Below are positions 1-8,227 of a stretch of DNA of 64,000 nucleotides, one piece after another; positions within the stretch are counted from its first letter, which is position 1; each line of letters starts with the position of its first letter. The notes below the pieces were generated by a model. The model was not told where the DNA came from. It was given only the letters and a program-made list of their open reading frames with translations, and ran no database searches. The position numbers were made by a program, and so were the translations under genes. Origin of the DNA: AP-15 sp963700185 (GTDB lineage: Bacteria > Pseudomonadota > Alphaproteobacteria > ATCC43930 > CGMCC-115725); contig CAVOWP010000031.1 of the NCBI GenBank assembly GCA_963700185.1, forward strand, positions 460,650 through 524,649. The letters are read 5' to 3'.

Positions 1-612
1 GTTTCGTTCCTCGCCGAAGCGCGGTTTGGCGCGACCTCGCTCTCTGCCGTCGGCGGCGTGTGGGCGGTGGTGACCGCTCTTGCCGCAGCGATCGTAACTG
101 TCGTTGCTGCCAACCGCCGGCGCTTGCCGGGTCTGCGCGAGACCATGGATGCCGGCGCCAACGCATCGGTGCTGCCGGTGCTCAGTGTCGCCAGCCTCGT
201 CGGCTTTGGCGCGGTGGTCGCCGCGGTACCCGCATTTGCCATCGTGCGCGACTGGGTGCTGTCGATCGGCGGAGGCCCTCTCGTCTCGCTGGCCGTGGCA
301 ACCAATTTGCTCTCCGCTCTGACCGGCTCCGCCTCGGGCGGGTTGACGATTGCGCTCGACGCATTGGGCGCGACGTACATGCGCCTTGCTGCCGCGCACG
401 GCATCGATCCGGCGTTGTTGCATCGCATCGCCGTAATGAGCGCGGGAACGCTCGACAGCCTGCCGCAGAACGGGGCCGTCGTGACCTTGCTAGCGGTCTG
501 CGGGTCGACGCACCGCGAAAGTTACTTTGGCATTGTCATGGCCGCCATTGTCGGCCCGATCCTCGCGCTTGCAGCGGTGATAGCGCTCGGATCGTGGGTC
601 GGTTCGTTCTGA
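1..612 (+). CDS. GntP-family permease, C-terminal part
   Basis: The frame is open from the first base, so the 5' part of the gene lies outside the window. The visible ~200 residues are almost entirely hydrophobic, with Gly/Ala-rich membrane segments. The stretches TGSASGGLTIALDALG and MSAGTLDSLPQNGAVVTLL are the kind of C-terminal helices found in GntP/gluconate:H+ symporter permeases. Such permeases import small organic acids through the inner membrane. The substrate cannot be read from this fragment. The first internal start-like codon (GTG at 58) lies inside the membrane region and is not the real start. The gene ends 53 bases before a gene for an exported protein. Confidence 0.7.
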   Translation, partial: VSFLAEARFGATSLSAVGGVWAVVTALAAAIVTVVAANRRRLPGLRETMDAGANASVLPVLSVASLVGFGAVVAAVPAFAIVRDWVLSIGGGPLVSLAVATNLLSALTGSASGGLTIALDALGATYMRLAAAHGIDPALLHRIAVMSAGTLDSLPQNGAVVTLLAVCGSTHRESYFGIVMAAIVGPILALAAVIALGSWVGSF

Positions 613-665
613 GGTTCGCAGCTCGGTTGCGATGGTTTTGGTTACGTCTTACGGAAAGGGGAAAC

Positions 666-1055
666 ATGACGTTCAAGGGACGGATCGCGGCGGCGACACT
701 GGTACTGCTCGCACCAAGTGCCGCGCACGCCGCAACAGAAGCAAATTTCGACGGCAAGTCAACGGGCGATCTGGTCGAGCTTTGCAGCGCAACGCCCGAC
801 AACGGGGTGGGGACGGCGGCCCTCAACTTTTGCGAAGGCTATATGCAGGGTGCGGTCACGGTAGAGATGCTGAACATGGCCGCTTTTCGCGGACCAAAGC
901 TGTTCTGCCTGCCAAATCCACCGCCGACGCGAACGCAGGCGATGGGCGAATTCGTCGATTGGGCGCGGGCCGCGCCGGATCGCATGACCCAAACGGTCAC
1001 CGACGGGTTGTTCCGGTTTCTGAGCGAACGCTATCCGTGCCCGTCATCGCACTGA
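666..1055 (+). CDS. Rap1a/Tai-like small exported protein
   Basis: 129 residues with a signal peptide (cleavage likely after SAAHA, about residue 22). The mature part has a four-cysteine pattern: CSATPD near residue 40, then NFCEGY, LFCLP and a terminal YPC. This is the layout of the Rap1a/Tai immunity fold, in which two disulfides hold a small helical protein in the periplasm. Family members in Serratia neutralise type VI secretion amidase effectors, but homologues are widespread in alphaproteobacteria as orphans. No effector gene is visible here, so an immunity role is not supported by context. The ATG is preceded by AAAGGGG, which fixes the start. Confidence 0.7.
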   Translation: MTFKGRIAAATLVLLAPSAAHAATEANFDGKSTGDLVELCSATPDNGVGTAALNFCEGYMQGAVTVEMLNMAAFRGPKLFCLPNPPPTRTQAMGEFVDWARAAPDRMTQTVTDGLFRFLSERYPCPSSH

Positions 1056-1073
1056 CCTCATCCGGGGGATATC

Positions 1074-1340
1074 ATGAAAAGGTATTTGATACTCGCTGCT
1101 CTCACTTTGCCGGTGATCGCCTGCGCCGACATGACACCAACTCAGCAACGCGCGCTTAGCGGCACGGCCATCGGCGCCGGCGGCGGCGCGGTAATTGGCG
1201 CGATCGCCGGCAACGCCGGGCTCGGCGCCGGCATCGGCGCCGGTGCGGGCCTGCTCGGCGGGCTGCTCGTCGATCAAAGCCGACGCTCTCAAGACACAGC
1301 CTTTCAACAGGGATACGCGGCCGGACGGCAACGACAGTAA
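1074..1340 (+). CDS. glycine-zipper lipoprotein
   Basis: 88 residues. The N-terminus is a lipoprotein signal (MKRYLILAALTLPVIAC), so Cys17 would be lipidated. It is followed by a glycine-zipper segment of repeated GxxxG steps (AIGAGGGAVIGAIAGNAGLG and on), which forms paired membrane-associated helices. The tail (QQGYAAGRQRQ) is basic and resembles YMGG-type glycine-zipper proteins. Role: outer-membrane-associated small lipoprotein of unknown function. It lies 18 bases after the Rap1a-like gene on the same strand and may share its transcript. Confidence 0.7.
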   Translation: MKRYLILAALTLPVIACADMTPTQQRALSGTAIGAGGGAVIGAIAGNAGLGAGIGAGAGLLGGLLVDQSRRSQDTAFQQGYAAGRQRQ

Positions 1341-1934
1341 CGGCGGAGGCCGACTGTTGGCTGGAGAACCCGCTTCCGACGGAAGCGCAGATCTCAGCTA
1401 TTGCACCGACCGCGATCGACGGCCGCGTGCATTTCCGATCCGCCTTCATTTCGGCCGCTAAACCGTAGCGTCATCGCCGATCTTCGGCCGCAGCAGCCGG
1501 ATCGCGTACTTTAGCGCCACCTCCCGGACGCCCAAACCCAACGACGGCCATTCCATTGCCAGCGACCTCGCGACCAATGCCAGCGGTGGGGTCCAGGTGG
1601 ACGCGGCGGGCGGACCTGGTGACGTGGTGGTGGCATTGGCGGTCGGCTGCACGGCGGGGGTGCGTCGTGGGGCGATGGCGCCGCCGGGACACCACCTAAA
1701 AGGCCGCCCTCCAGGGGTTCCTGAAGGAGTTACAGGGTCGGGCAACGCATCATAGACCGGACAGGCCATAGCGGCGGCTAACATCCTTCTTCGATTCTGC
1801 ATCGCAACACCGATGAACTCCACACGCGCGACCGGCTCTAACTACCTTGAGACCGACCCTTACCCCGATCGTTCAGTCGCAGGCGGCATTGTAAACCTTC
1901 GTCGCGGCCGAAGCGGGTCGAATTGACTCCCGGC
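1341..1934. other. no recognisable gene
   Basis: About 590 bases between the lipoprotein and the P450. Only low-complexity, Pro/Arg-rich frames are present on both strands. The hairpin GCTTCC-GAC-GGAAGC near 1372 lacks a T-run. I see no domain, RNA gene or repeat here. Confidence 0.4.
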
Positions 1935-3515
1935 TCAGGCCGGCCTGGTGAAGCCGATATCGTCGTCGATCACCGCGCCAGGCCCGACCGGTACCCTTCC
2001 CGGATTGGGCAGGTTGAGCTTCCGGAAGGCGATCTTGTCGCGCGACACCTTGCGCAGGAAATCCGCGAAGACCTCGATCGTCAGCTGCTCGCCGGGACAG
2101 CGCCGGTAGCCAAAGCCGAACGGCGCGAACCCGGCATAGTCGCAGACCGGCAGCGGCTTGCCGTCGGCCACGCCGAACACCGTGCCGAACCCGCTGTTGG
2201 TCAGCCCGGCCTTGCGACCGTCGCTGACCGGCAATGTCGTAATGTCGAAGGGGCAGCGGGCAAAGCCGATCTGCCGGCATTTGTCTTCGTCGATCTGGGC
2301 GCTGGTCGGCACGCTTCGGTAGCGACCGGGGTCGAATTGCTGCGGGTTTTTCCAGTGTCGGGGGTCGAAGCTGGTGGAAGTGTGCGGAGTGATCATGAAG
2401 CCGTGCCGCTCGTAGGGTAGTCCGAACCTCACAATCGGCGATTGGCTATCGCCGTAGTTATCGCCAGCTTGCGATTGCCGAGTATCCGCCAATGCAGAGA
2501 GGCTGCCGCCATTGGGCGAAATCGTGCGAAACAGTTCCATCACGAGCAGCTCGAGCGGCGTGTAGGGACCGCCATTTGCGTTGTCATAGTCGCCGCTCAT
2601 AATCTTCTCGACTGACGCGCGCACTTCGGGGGTACCGCCGTCCTGGCTCAGTCGCGACATGATGCCGAATATCGTGTTGCCCCACTGGCTGAGGGCCACG
2701 AAATTGTGGAAGCACTCGAAGACCACGTCCTTCTTGCTGAAGTGCTCGCCGTTGCCGGCATTCTTTAGCCAGTACCAAGCAAAAGTCTTCTCGGGATGAG
2801 CAATGCGCCCATTTGCGATGTCGTCGAGCCGCTCGTTGATCCACGTCTTGAGGAAGGGGAGCAGCGAGCGAACCGCCATGTAGTTCTCGTACACGATCGG
2901 GAGCGTCGGATCTCGGAACGCGAGAACGGTATTGAAGCTCTCGCCGACCACCCGCACCTGCGGCGGAATTGCGTCGGCTTTCACCCCGAGATGCAAATCC
3001 CAGTAGATGTTGAAATAGTAGTCGAGGTAATGTCGCATGAACGGCTTATTGGCGAAGTGCGGATCGAGCAACTGGTCGAAGAAGGCGACGACCTTCTCGC
3101 CGTACATCGGACGGTAGAGGTCTGGTGTTACTGCCGACATGTAGATCCGCTTGCGGAGATTGTTGTCGCCGCGCTCTTCGAGGCCTTGCAGGAACACGGT
3201 CACACCTTCCGCCGGGGTCGGCTTCCAGCCTTCGTAGATTAACCCCCAGAGGTCGAAGGGCAGCGCGTTCTCCTTCGTAAGAGTGACGTCGATCATCGGC
3301 AGTGCCGGTCGCTCGCCTTCGTAGATGCTGGTCAGAAAGAACGGAACCACCGCGTTCTCGACATAGGTTCGGTCGAAATTGCTGGGTATCGAAGCGCGGA
3401 ACCGCTCGAGCGCGACGACCAAATCAGGGGGCGCATCGGCCGCCTGAGCACGGTTATGCAAGAGCGCCGCCGCCGCGGCTGTCGCGCCACCCAACAGCAC
3501 TTCTCGTCTCTGCAT
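1935..3515 (-). CDS. Tat-exported cytochrome P450 family protein
   Basis: 526 residues from the second Met. The haem-binding signature FGFGYRRCPG near residue 470 matches FxxGxRxCxG exactly, with the Cys as axial thiolate ligand, so this is a P450-fold haem enzyme. The N-terminus MQRREVLLGGATAAAAALL ending in RAQA is a twin-arginine signal, so the protein should be folded with haem in the cytoplasm and exported. That is unusual, since bacterial P450s are normally cytosolic and depend on ferredoxin partners; a peroxygenase- or isomerase-like chemistry is possible but unproven. The start chosen has GGGGGAG 7 bases upstream; the upstream ATG at 3530 contains that ribosome site and is unlikely. 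No redox partner gene is nearby. Confidence 0.8.
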   Translation of the reverse strand: MQRREVLLGGATAAAAALLHNRAQAADAPPDLVVALERFRASIPSNFDRTYVENAVVPFFLTSIYEGERPALPMIDVTLTKENALPFDLWGLIYEGWKPTPAEGVTVFLQGLEERGDNNLRKRIYMSAVTPDLYRPMYGEKVVAFFDQLLDPHFANKPFMRHYLDYYFNIYWDLHLGVKADAIPPQVRVVGESFNTVLAFRDPTLPIVYENYMAVRSLLPFLKTWINERLDDIANGRIAHPEKTFAWYWLKNAGNGEHFSKKDVVFECFHNFVALSQWGNTIFGIMSRLSQDGGTPEVRASVEKIMSGDYDNANGGPYTPLELLVMELFRTISPNGGSLSALADTRQSQAGDNYGDSQSPIVRFGLPYERHGFMITPHTSTSFDPRHWKNPQQFDPGRYRSVPTSAQIDEDKCRQIGFARCPFDITTLPVSDGRKAGLTNSGFGTVFGVADGKPLPVCDYAGFAPFGFGYRRCPGEQLTIEVFADFLRKVSRDKIAFRKLNLPNPGRVPVGPGAVIDDDIGFTRPA

Positions 3516-3843
3516 CACAACTCCCCCCATATCCGAATGCTCAGCAGATCACAGATTAACCGACATTCCACGGATGCCCGAGAATCTTGCGGCGACTACG
3601 GCGCGGAAGCAGCCGATGCAAATCGCCGGCTTACTACGCCGGTCTCGGTGTTTCATGGGAGAATCAATATGAGCTTTGGAGCCGGCTACACAATCTAAAG
3701 TAGATGATCCTCAATCGCCGTATCCCAATCTATATTCAGTTGCGAACTCGCTCTTACACCGATAACATGCTCATATGCTACCCTTGCCACTGTGGTTTTG
3801 TGGCTGAAATGTATCTTTGAACCTGGACAGGGAGGACTACACC

Positions 3844-4266
3844 GTGAAGCATCTTTTGAACGGCGTCGCGGTTGTTGCCGCGCTCGCAATTGCTGCGCCA
3901 GTGTGGGCCCAAAACCCAAGTGGCGGAAACTCGATGGGAACGCCGGGCCCGAACCCGGGCGGGCCCGGGCTGACGCCCTACAGCGGTGGCGCATCGCCGG
4001 CTCTGGCCCCCGCGGCAGCGCCCCCAAGCCAGATGAACCGGATGCCCGCCGGAGGGAGGGCGACCTCGGATAGGGGCGTGGGAACGGGCTCCGAGACGCG
4101 CGCTCATCACCGGCGCCATGCCGTCCAGACGGCGAGGAATCCGTCCGCCGATAATAGCGCTGACCGGCTCAACCAACAGGAACTCTCCACATTACCGGCC
4201 GCCAATCCAACCACGACGAACCGGATGCCCGCCGGCGGGAGGGCGACGTCGGGGACCGACCGGTGA
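3844..4266 (+). CDS. small secreted repeat protein, unknown function
   Basis: About 140 residues. The GTG at 3844 is preceded by AGGGAGG with good spacing and begins a clean signal peptide (VKHLLNGVAVVAALAIAA, cleaved after VWA). The mature part is Pro/Gly/Ala/Asn rich and disordered, and carries the segment NRMPAGGRATS twice, once mid-protein and once near the C-terminus. The two copies are also near-identical at DNA level, pointing to internal duplication. No enzymatic motif is visible. An upstream ATG at 3817 would place charged residues before the signal and is less likely. Confidence 0.55.
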   Translation: MKHLLNGVAVVAALAIAAPVWAQNPSGGNSMGTPGPNPGGPGLTPYSGGASPALAPAAAPPSQMNRMPAGGRATSDRGVGTGSETRAHHRRHAVQTARNPSADNSADRLNQQELSTLPAANPTTTNRMPAGGRATSGTDR

Positions 4267-4329
4267 GTGCCGTCCTGATCGAACACCCCGGCTAACGAAA
4301 CAGCGTGGCGTGGTCGGCGGTGCTTGAAA

Positions 4330-4836
4330 AGGGTGCCGCCGGCATCCGTCCGCGAAGAAAGGCCACCGCCGCAGGTTGCGCAAGCGGATGGTCGCCGCCG
4401 GAGCCGAGGGGTTGCCCGATTTCCAGCTCTTAGAAACGCTGCTGTTCGCCGCCAACCCGCAAGGCGATGTGAAACCGGCGGCAAGTCGCTCCTCGCCCAT
4501 TTCGGCGGATTTGGCAAAGTGATGAGCGCCGACCCCGAGGCGCTGTCCAAAGCCGGGCTCGGCCTTGCCGCATCGCCGCAATCAAATCGGCGCGCGAGGC
4601 GGCCCTGCGGCTGATGCGCTTCGAATTGCAGGAACAGCCGGTCGCTCGATCTCGGCGCCGCGGCACTAATCCTGGTGCACAACCACCCCTCGGGCGACCC
4701 GACCCCGTCCAAGGCCGACATCGCCGTCACCCAGGACATCAAAAAAGCCGCGGCCCCGCTCGGCGTGGTACTGCACGACCACGTGATCATCGGGCGCAAT
4801 GGCCATACCAGCCTGCGCGACCTCGGGCTGATCTAG
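4330..4836 (+). pseudogene. radC: radC pseudogene
   Basis: Pieces of RadC are readable in three frames. First comes the helix-hairpin-helix start HRRRLRKRMVAAGAEGLPDF from about 4364. Then KSLLAHFGGFGKVMSADPEA, then AREAALRLMRFELQEQPV. Last is the JAB-type C-terminus from about 4650, with the metal motif HNHPSGDPTPSKAD, ending at the TAG at 4834-4836. At least three frameshifts separate these parts, so no full protein can be made. RadC-family proteins are MPN/JAB-fold proteins often found in mobile islands. The gene is a relic. Confidence 0.85.
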
Positions 4837-4900
4837 CGTTGCGATCCATTCAGACGCTTCATTGGTGGCTGGCGGACCAACTGCCACCAAAAAACTCGCC

Positions 4901-4960
4901 ACACCGGCGAAGGCCGGTGCCCATCGCGGAAATGGGTCCCGGCCCCCGCCGGGAAGACGA
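4901..4960. repeat. degenerate intergenic palindromic element
   Basis: Contains ACCGGCGAAGGCCGGTG followed by GGTCCCGGCCCCCGCCGGGA. It has the two-hairpin layout of the better-preserved element at 7957-8058 (outward hairpins with GCGAA- or GCCCC-type loops), but is diverged. Likely a decayed member of a dispersed, non-coding genomic repeat family. Confidence 0.4.
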
Positions 4961-5143
4961 AGGAGGGAGACGCGGCATTGAATCATCTAAATGCGTCCGA
5001 GCACTAGTGTTGCGGTCCGCGACTTTTCTTGGGCGTGCCGCGGTTCTGAGCAAAGCGTGACCGCCCCTATTACGACCGGCTATATCACTCAGCTGAACGA
5101 AATGACCGCCGCCGTGCGGCGCATGCTCGAGAGGAGGAAAGCC

Positions 5144-5870
5144 GTGAAACTCATACCTGAGCAGATCCGGCAATTCGAGGAGGAGGGATATTTCTTCCTG
5201 CCCGGCTGCTTCTCCGACGAGGAAGTCGCGGTCCTGCGCAATGAGGCCGAGGGGATCTATAAATCAAATCGCCAGGAGGTATGGCGGGAGAAGACCGGCG
5301 CGCCGCGGACCGCTTTTGCCGCGCACACCTACAACGAGGCGTTTCGCCTGCTAGGGGCGCATCCGCGGCTGGTCGAGCCGCTGGAGCAGATCTTCGGCGA
5401 AGGGGTCTACACCCACCAGTTCAAGATCAACGCGAAGGCGGCCTTCGAGGGCGATGTCTGGCAGTGGCACCAGGATTACGGCACCTGGGCGCGCGACGAC
5501 GGCATGCCCGAACCGCGAGCAATGAACATCGCCGTGTTCATGGACGAGGTGATGGCGATCAACGGCCCATTGATGCTGATCCCGAAGAGCCATAAGCACG
5601 GTACCCTGGCGGCCGAACACGATGTCACGACGACGTCCTATCCTCTGTGGACGCTCGACAAGGAAACCGTGACCAAGCTGGCACAGGAAGGCGGCATCGT
5701 CGCGCCGACCGGGAAGCCCGGCTCGGTGCTGATGTTCCACGGCAATCTGGTGCACGGCTCGGCGCCCAACATCACGCCTTATCCGCGCCGCATCGTGTAC
5801 CTGACGCTCTGCGCGGTATCGAACATCGGGACTTCACGCCGATCCAACCGGTAGCGGACGACGCGCTCCT
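5144..5870 (+). pseudogene. PhyH/ectoine-hydroxylase-like dioxygenase, broken 3' end
   Basis: Starts at GTG 5144 behind a near-perfect AGGAGGAAA. The protein is a Fe(II)/2-oxoglutarate dioxygenase of the phytanoyl-CoA hydroxylase family. The iron motif HxD is seen in WQWHQDYGTW, the distal His in MFHGNLVHGSAPN, and DDGMPEPRAMN follows as in EctD-type enzymes. The frame is lost at about 5820, after LTLCAVS. The expected C-terminus (HRDFTPIQPVADDALL) reappears in another frame to about 5870, with roughly ten residues missing between. The sequence then runs straight into a truncated nucleotidyltransferase on the other strand. Active-site residues are intact, but the C-terminal part is lost. Substrate unknown. 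Confidence 0.75.
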
Positions 5871-5888
5871 GAACTACACCCGCCGCTA

Positions 5889-6060
5889 TTACAAGAGAGC
5901 GGCCGTCTCTTTTACCTCCACCAACGCGAAAAGCCCGAGTGACCCCTCGGGATGGTCAAAGAACAGATCGACATCGGAATCTTCACCTGCCCCGTCTCGC
6001 GTCGTCGAGCCGAACAGGTAGAGATGCATCTTCGATTGCAGCACCTTTAGGATGTAAGCG
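5889..6060 (-). pseudogene. nucleotidyltransferase (MNT-type) fragment
   Basis: The stretch LYLFGSTTRDGAGEDSDVDL carries the GSxxR(x)nSDxDL signature of minimal nucleotidyltransferases, the MntA-like partners of HEPN toxins. Neither end is intact: the 5' side merges with a tRNA-derived sequence and the 3' side stops where the PhyH pseudogene ends. No HEPN partner is present. This is a leftover of a toxin-antitoxin or defence pair, not a working gene. Confidence 0.6.
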
Positions 6061-6079
6061 TTCTGGTATACACCCGTTT

Positions 6080-6124
6080 TGGTCGCTGCAACGGCAGGAC
6101 TTGAACCTGCGACCTTCCTGCCCA
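6080..6124 (-). other. tRNA 3'-half remnant, probable old attachment site
   Basis: On the minus strand the T-arm GCAGG-TTCAAGT-CCTGC is perfect, preceded by GGGCAGGAAGGTC and followed by an acceptor-like stretch ending in ACCA. No matching D-arm or anticodon stem exists upstream. Integrative elements typically recombine within the 3' half of a tRNA gene and leave such a duplicate. It sits at the boundary between the MNT fragment and a low-GC segment. Which tRNA it came from cannot be told. Confidence 0.5.
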
Positions 6125-6172
6125 TACTGGACATTCCCCTTTAGACACTAGCACCGTAGACGGGTCTCTCTC

Positions 6173-6418
6173 ATGGTCGCCAAGAAAGCTCCAGCAGCAT
6201 CGCCGAAACGTGATCGCTACGGGCACACCCTTGGGGAAATCCGGAGAGAGGTCGATGCAGCTGTGAAATCTACAAAGGGGACGCGCGGGCCGTTGTCCGG
6301 CATCTATCGAGAGGTTGGGCCACGAGGCAGCGTCTCTGACGCCACCTCGACGCAGGGCAATTCCATACGACGGGGCGAGTTCACCCGTGACAGAAGCAAA
6401 GGGCCGCCCCGTTCCTAA
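6173..6418 (+). CDS. hypothetical small basic protein
   Basis: 81 residues, rich in Lys/Arg and Ser/Gly, with no membrane segment or recognisable domain. The ATG is preceded only by a weak site. It begins about 50 bases after the tRNA remnant and ends 18 bases before the low-GC membrane gene, with which it may have been acquired. Its reality as a gene is uncertain. Confidence 0.3.
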   Translation: MVAKKAPAASPKRDRYGHTLGEIRREVDAAVKSTKGTRGPLSGIYREVGPRGSVSDATSTQGNSIRRGEFTRDRSKGPPRS

Positions 6419-6436
6419 CCGAACTGGGGAGACCAA

Positions 6437-7031
6437 TTGCCAGTCGTTTTTCCTCTTAAAAGTTCAGACGACGTATTTCGCTACTATGTTGAGAAATTTG
6501 GTCTTGATGGCGACGGGGATATTCACGCTATTGCGTTGTTCACATATGCTCTTGTAGAGAGCGCACGTGTTGAATTTATAGACTACTCGATAGCCACTCT
6601 TCAGAAAAACACCAACACCGCAAGACATCGAAGATTGGTACGCGGAGAAACCCCCAGCGTACTTTGATCAACTGTCTGACCGTGGTTTAACATGGTACGC
6701 AGGATTCGCTCGAAATTTGTTAGAAGACGAATTTGAAGAGCACGCAAAAGCTGCTGTTCGCGAAACTCTTGGCACGAGTTTCGACAATGTAACAACTAAA
6801 ATAGATTCCATTCCAAACACCCTTCGTTCCGAAACAGCTAGTATCTCAGGCCACCTAAAATGGTTACGTCATTTCTGGATCGGGTTTTGGGCCGGCGTGG
6901 CATCGAATGTGGTCTTTACTGTGTTAATTGTTATTTTTGTGTTTGCTATAGATCGTGATTTCTCATTCATTGGATGGGCCAAAGGTCTCATTCATCCTTC
7001 CACCTCGTCTGTTACCACCCCGATGAAATAA
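6437..7031 (+). pseudogene. single-TM membrane protein, frameshifted, low GC
   Basis: A TTG start at 6437 follows GGGGAG. The frame shifts in the A-run at 6603-6607; past it the protein continues as KTPTPQDIEDWYAEKPPAYF and then from 6717 to a stop at 7031. Read through, it would be ~197 residues: a soluble, acidic N-terminal part, then one strong membrane helix (FWAGVASNVVFTVLIVIFVF) near the C-terminus. The family is not recognised. GC content is clearly lower than in the flanks, which suggests horizontal acquisition. The shift is in a homopolymer, so a sequencing error is possible. Confidence 0.5.
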
Positions 7032-7222
7032 CTCGGGAGACTGTAAGACAAAAGAGCGTTTTCCAGAACACTGCAGATGCGACAGAAATCGAGATTGTGG
7101 GCGGCAGTTCTCGGCGGGGAGTTGACAAAATAGACAATCATATAATTGCTATATTCGCGCCGTACTCTCCTGGGCATCGGCACCCGTGAGCGGGTGCGAG
7201 ATTGTGGTTGAAGGAGTTGCCG
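7032..7222. other. intergenic, low GC
   Basis: The low-GC segment ends near 7150. No gene or RNA is recognised. Confidence 0.3.
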
Positions 7223-7400
7223 ATGCCTGATCTCGACCAGATAAAACAGGGGGAACAGGGAGCGCGGGACCGGCGCGGGCGGTTTCCCAAGGGCAGGTGG
7301 GGCAATCCCGCCGGTCGGCCGCGCGGCGCCGCGACCACGTCAACCGCGCTCCCCGGCTGTCGCTCGCCGGCGAGGGCGAGGCGCCGACCTGCAAAGCCGT
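7223..7400 (+). pseudogene. DUF5681-like N-terminal fragment
   Basis: The sequence RDRRGRFPKGRWGNPAGRPR is the signature start of DUF5681 proteins, which are common in phage and mobile regions. After this basic motif the frame degenerates into Ala/Pro/Arg-rich sequence and then runs, in the same frame, into the GFA gene. The apparent fusion is most likely accidental. Confidence 0.45.
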
Positions 7401-7438
7401 CGAGCCCTGTTAGTCGCGACGGCAACACCAACCGCGAA

Positions 7439-7930
7439 ATGAAACACCCGACGTATGAGCACCGCGGCGGCTGTCATTGCGGCAATCTCGCCCTGCGCTT
7501 GCATTTGTCCCAGGCGCCCGAGGACACGCCGCTGCGCGCTTGCGGCTGTTCATTCTGCCGGGCCCACAACACCCGCACGGCCAGCGATCCGCGCGGGTCG
7601 GTCGAGATTTGGGCCGAAGACTGGTCGCTCGTCGAGCCCTATCGCTTTGGCTCGGGCACTGCCGAGTTCCTGATTTGCCGGCGTTGCGGCGTGTATATCG
7701 GCGCTGTCTGTGAGACGACGGCCGGCACCCGCGCCGTCATCAACACCAACTGTCTCGACGACCGGGCCGCCTTTATCCGGCAGCCCTCCCCGGTGGATCA
7801 CTACGGGGAGACGATCCAAGACCGGCTAGCCCGCCGCGCCGCCAATTGGACGCCTGCGAATATCCGCTGTAGAGAAGAATGCACTCAGGCCCTTCCGGGA
7901 TCGAGCGCCTTAGAGCCCGACCCAAAATGA
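7439..7930 (+). CDS. GFA/CENP-V family zinc-binding protein
   Basis: 163 residues from ATG 7439. The family cysteines are present: GGCHCGN near the N-terminus, the central CGCSFCRAH, and CRRCGVYIG. These bind one or two zinc ions. Members are annotated as glutathione-dependent formaldehyde-activating enzymes, but most have no proven activity; a role in thiol/aldehyde chemistry is only a family-level guess. The open frame extends upstream through the DUF5681 fragment; 7439 is preferred because homologues begin a few residues before the GGCHCG motif. A weak ribosome site leaves the start less certain. Confidence 0.7.
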   Translation: MKHPTYEHRGGCHCGNLALRLHLSQAPEDTPLRACGCSFCRAHNTRTASDPRGSVEIWAEDWSLVEPYRFGSGTAEFLICRRCGVYIGAVCETTAGTRAVINTNCLDDRAAFIRQPSPVDHYGETIQDRLARRAANWTPANIRCREECTQALPGSSALEPDPK

Positions 7931-7956
7931 ATCCTCTCGTCACAATGGGTTTTATC

Positions 7957-8058
7957 GTCACCCCCGCGAAAGCGGGGGTCCAGAGCCTGCCCCTGGCCCG
8001 AATAGGGGCAGCCGCTGCGGCCTTCCCGCCCTGGATTCCCGCTTTCGCGGGAATGACG
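7957..8058. repeat. two-hairpin intergenic palindromic repeat
   Basis: Left hairpin CCCCCGCGAAAGCGGGGG and right hairpin ATTCCCGCTTTCGCGGGAAT are inverted copies of each other, each a strong stem, separated by about 55 bases. The outer bases (GTCA...TGAC) also pair. This is the form of dispersed intergenic repeats in alphaproteobacterial genomes. It lies just after the GFA gene and could act as a bidirectional transcription block. Confidence 0.7.
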
Positions 8059-8227
8059 AGAAGGAGGGGCAACTCGTTGAGATTTCTGAATTCATTCTTG
8101 ACGGCCTCTTAGAGAGAGGTCAACAAAGTTTGGCCCGAGTTGGTACCGCCGCGGCTGCCCTCCAATCTTCCTTGAGGCCCCATATGTATGGTCTGAAATC
8201 GGCGAAACGATCCGTCAAGGACCCGTA

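Noticed and set aside
1458..1823. 121-codon minus-strand gene
   Set aside because: Low-complexity Pro/Ala/Arg composition, no ribosome site, no motif.
6080..6180. Complete tRNA gene
   Set aside because: Only the T-arm and 3' part pair; no anticodon or D stem can be formed upstream.
7202..7930. Genuine DUF5681-GFA fusion protein
   Set aside because: The linker is degenerate Ala/Pro/Arg sequence, and the GFA domain has its own start; the shared frame is probably accidental.
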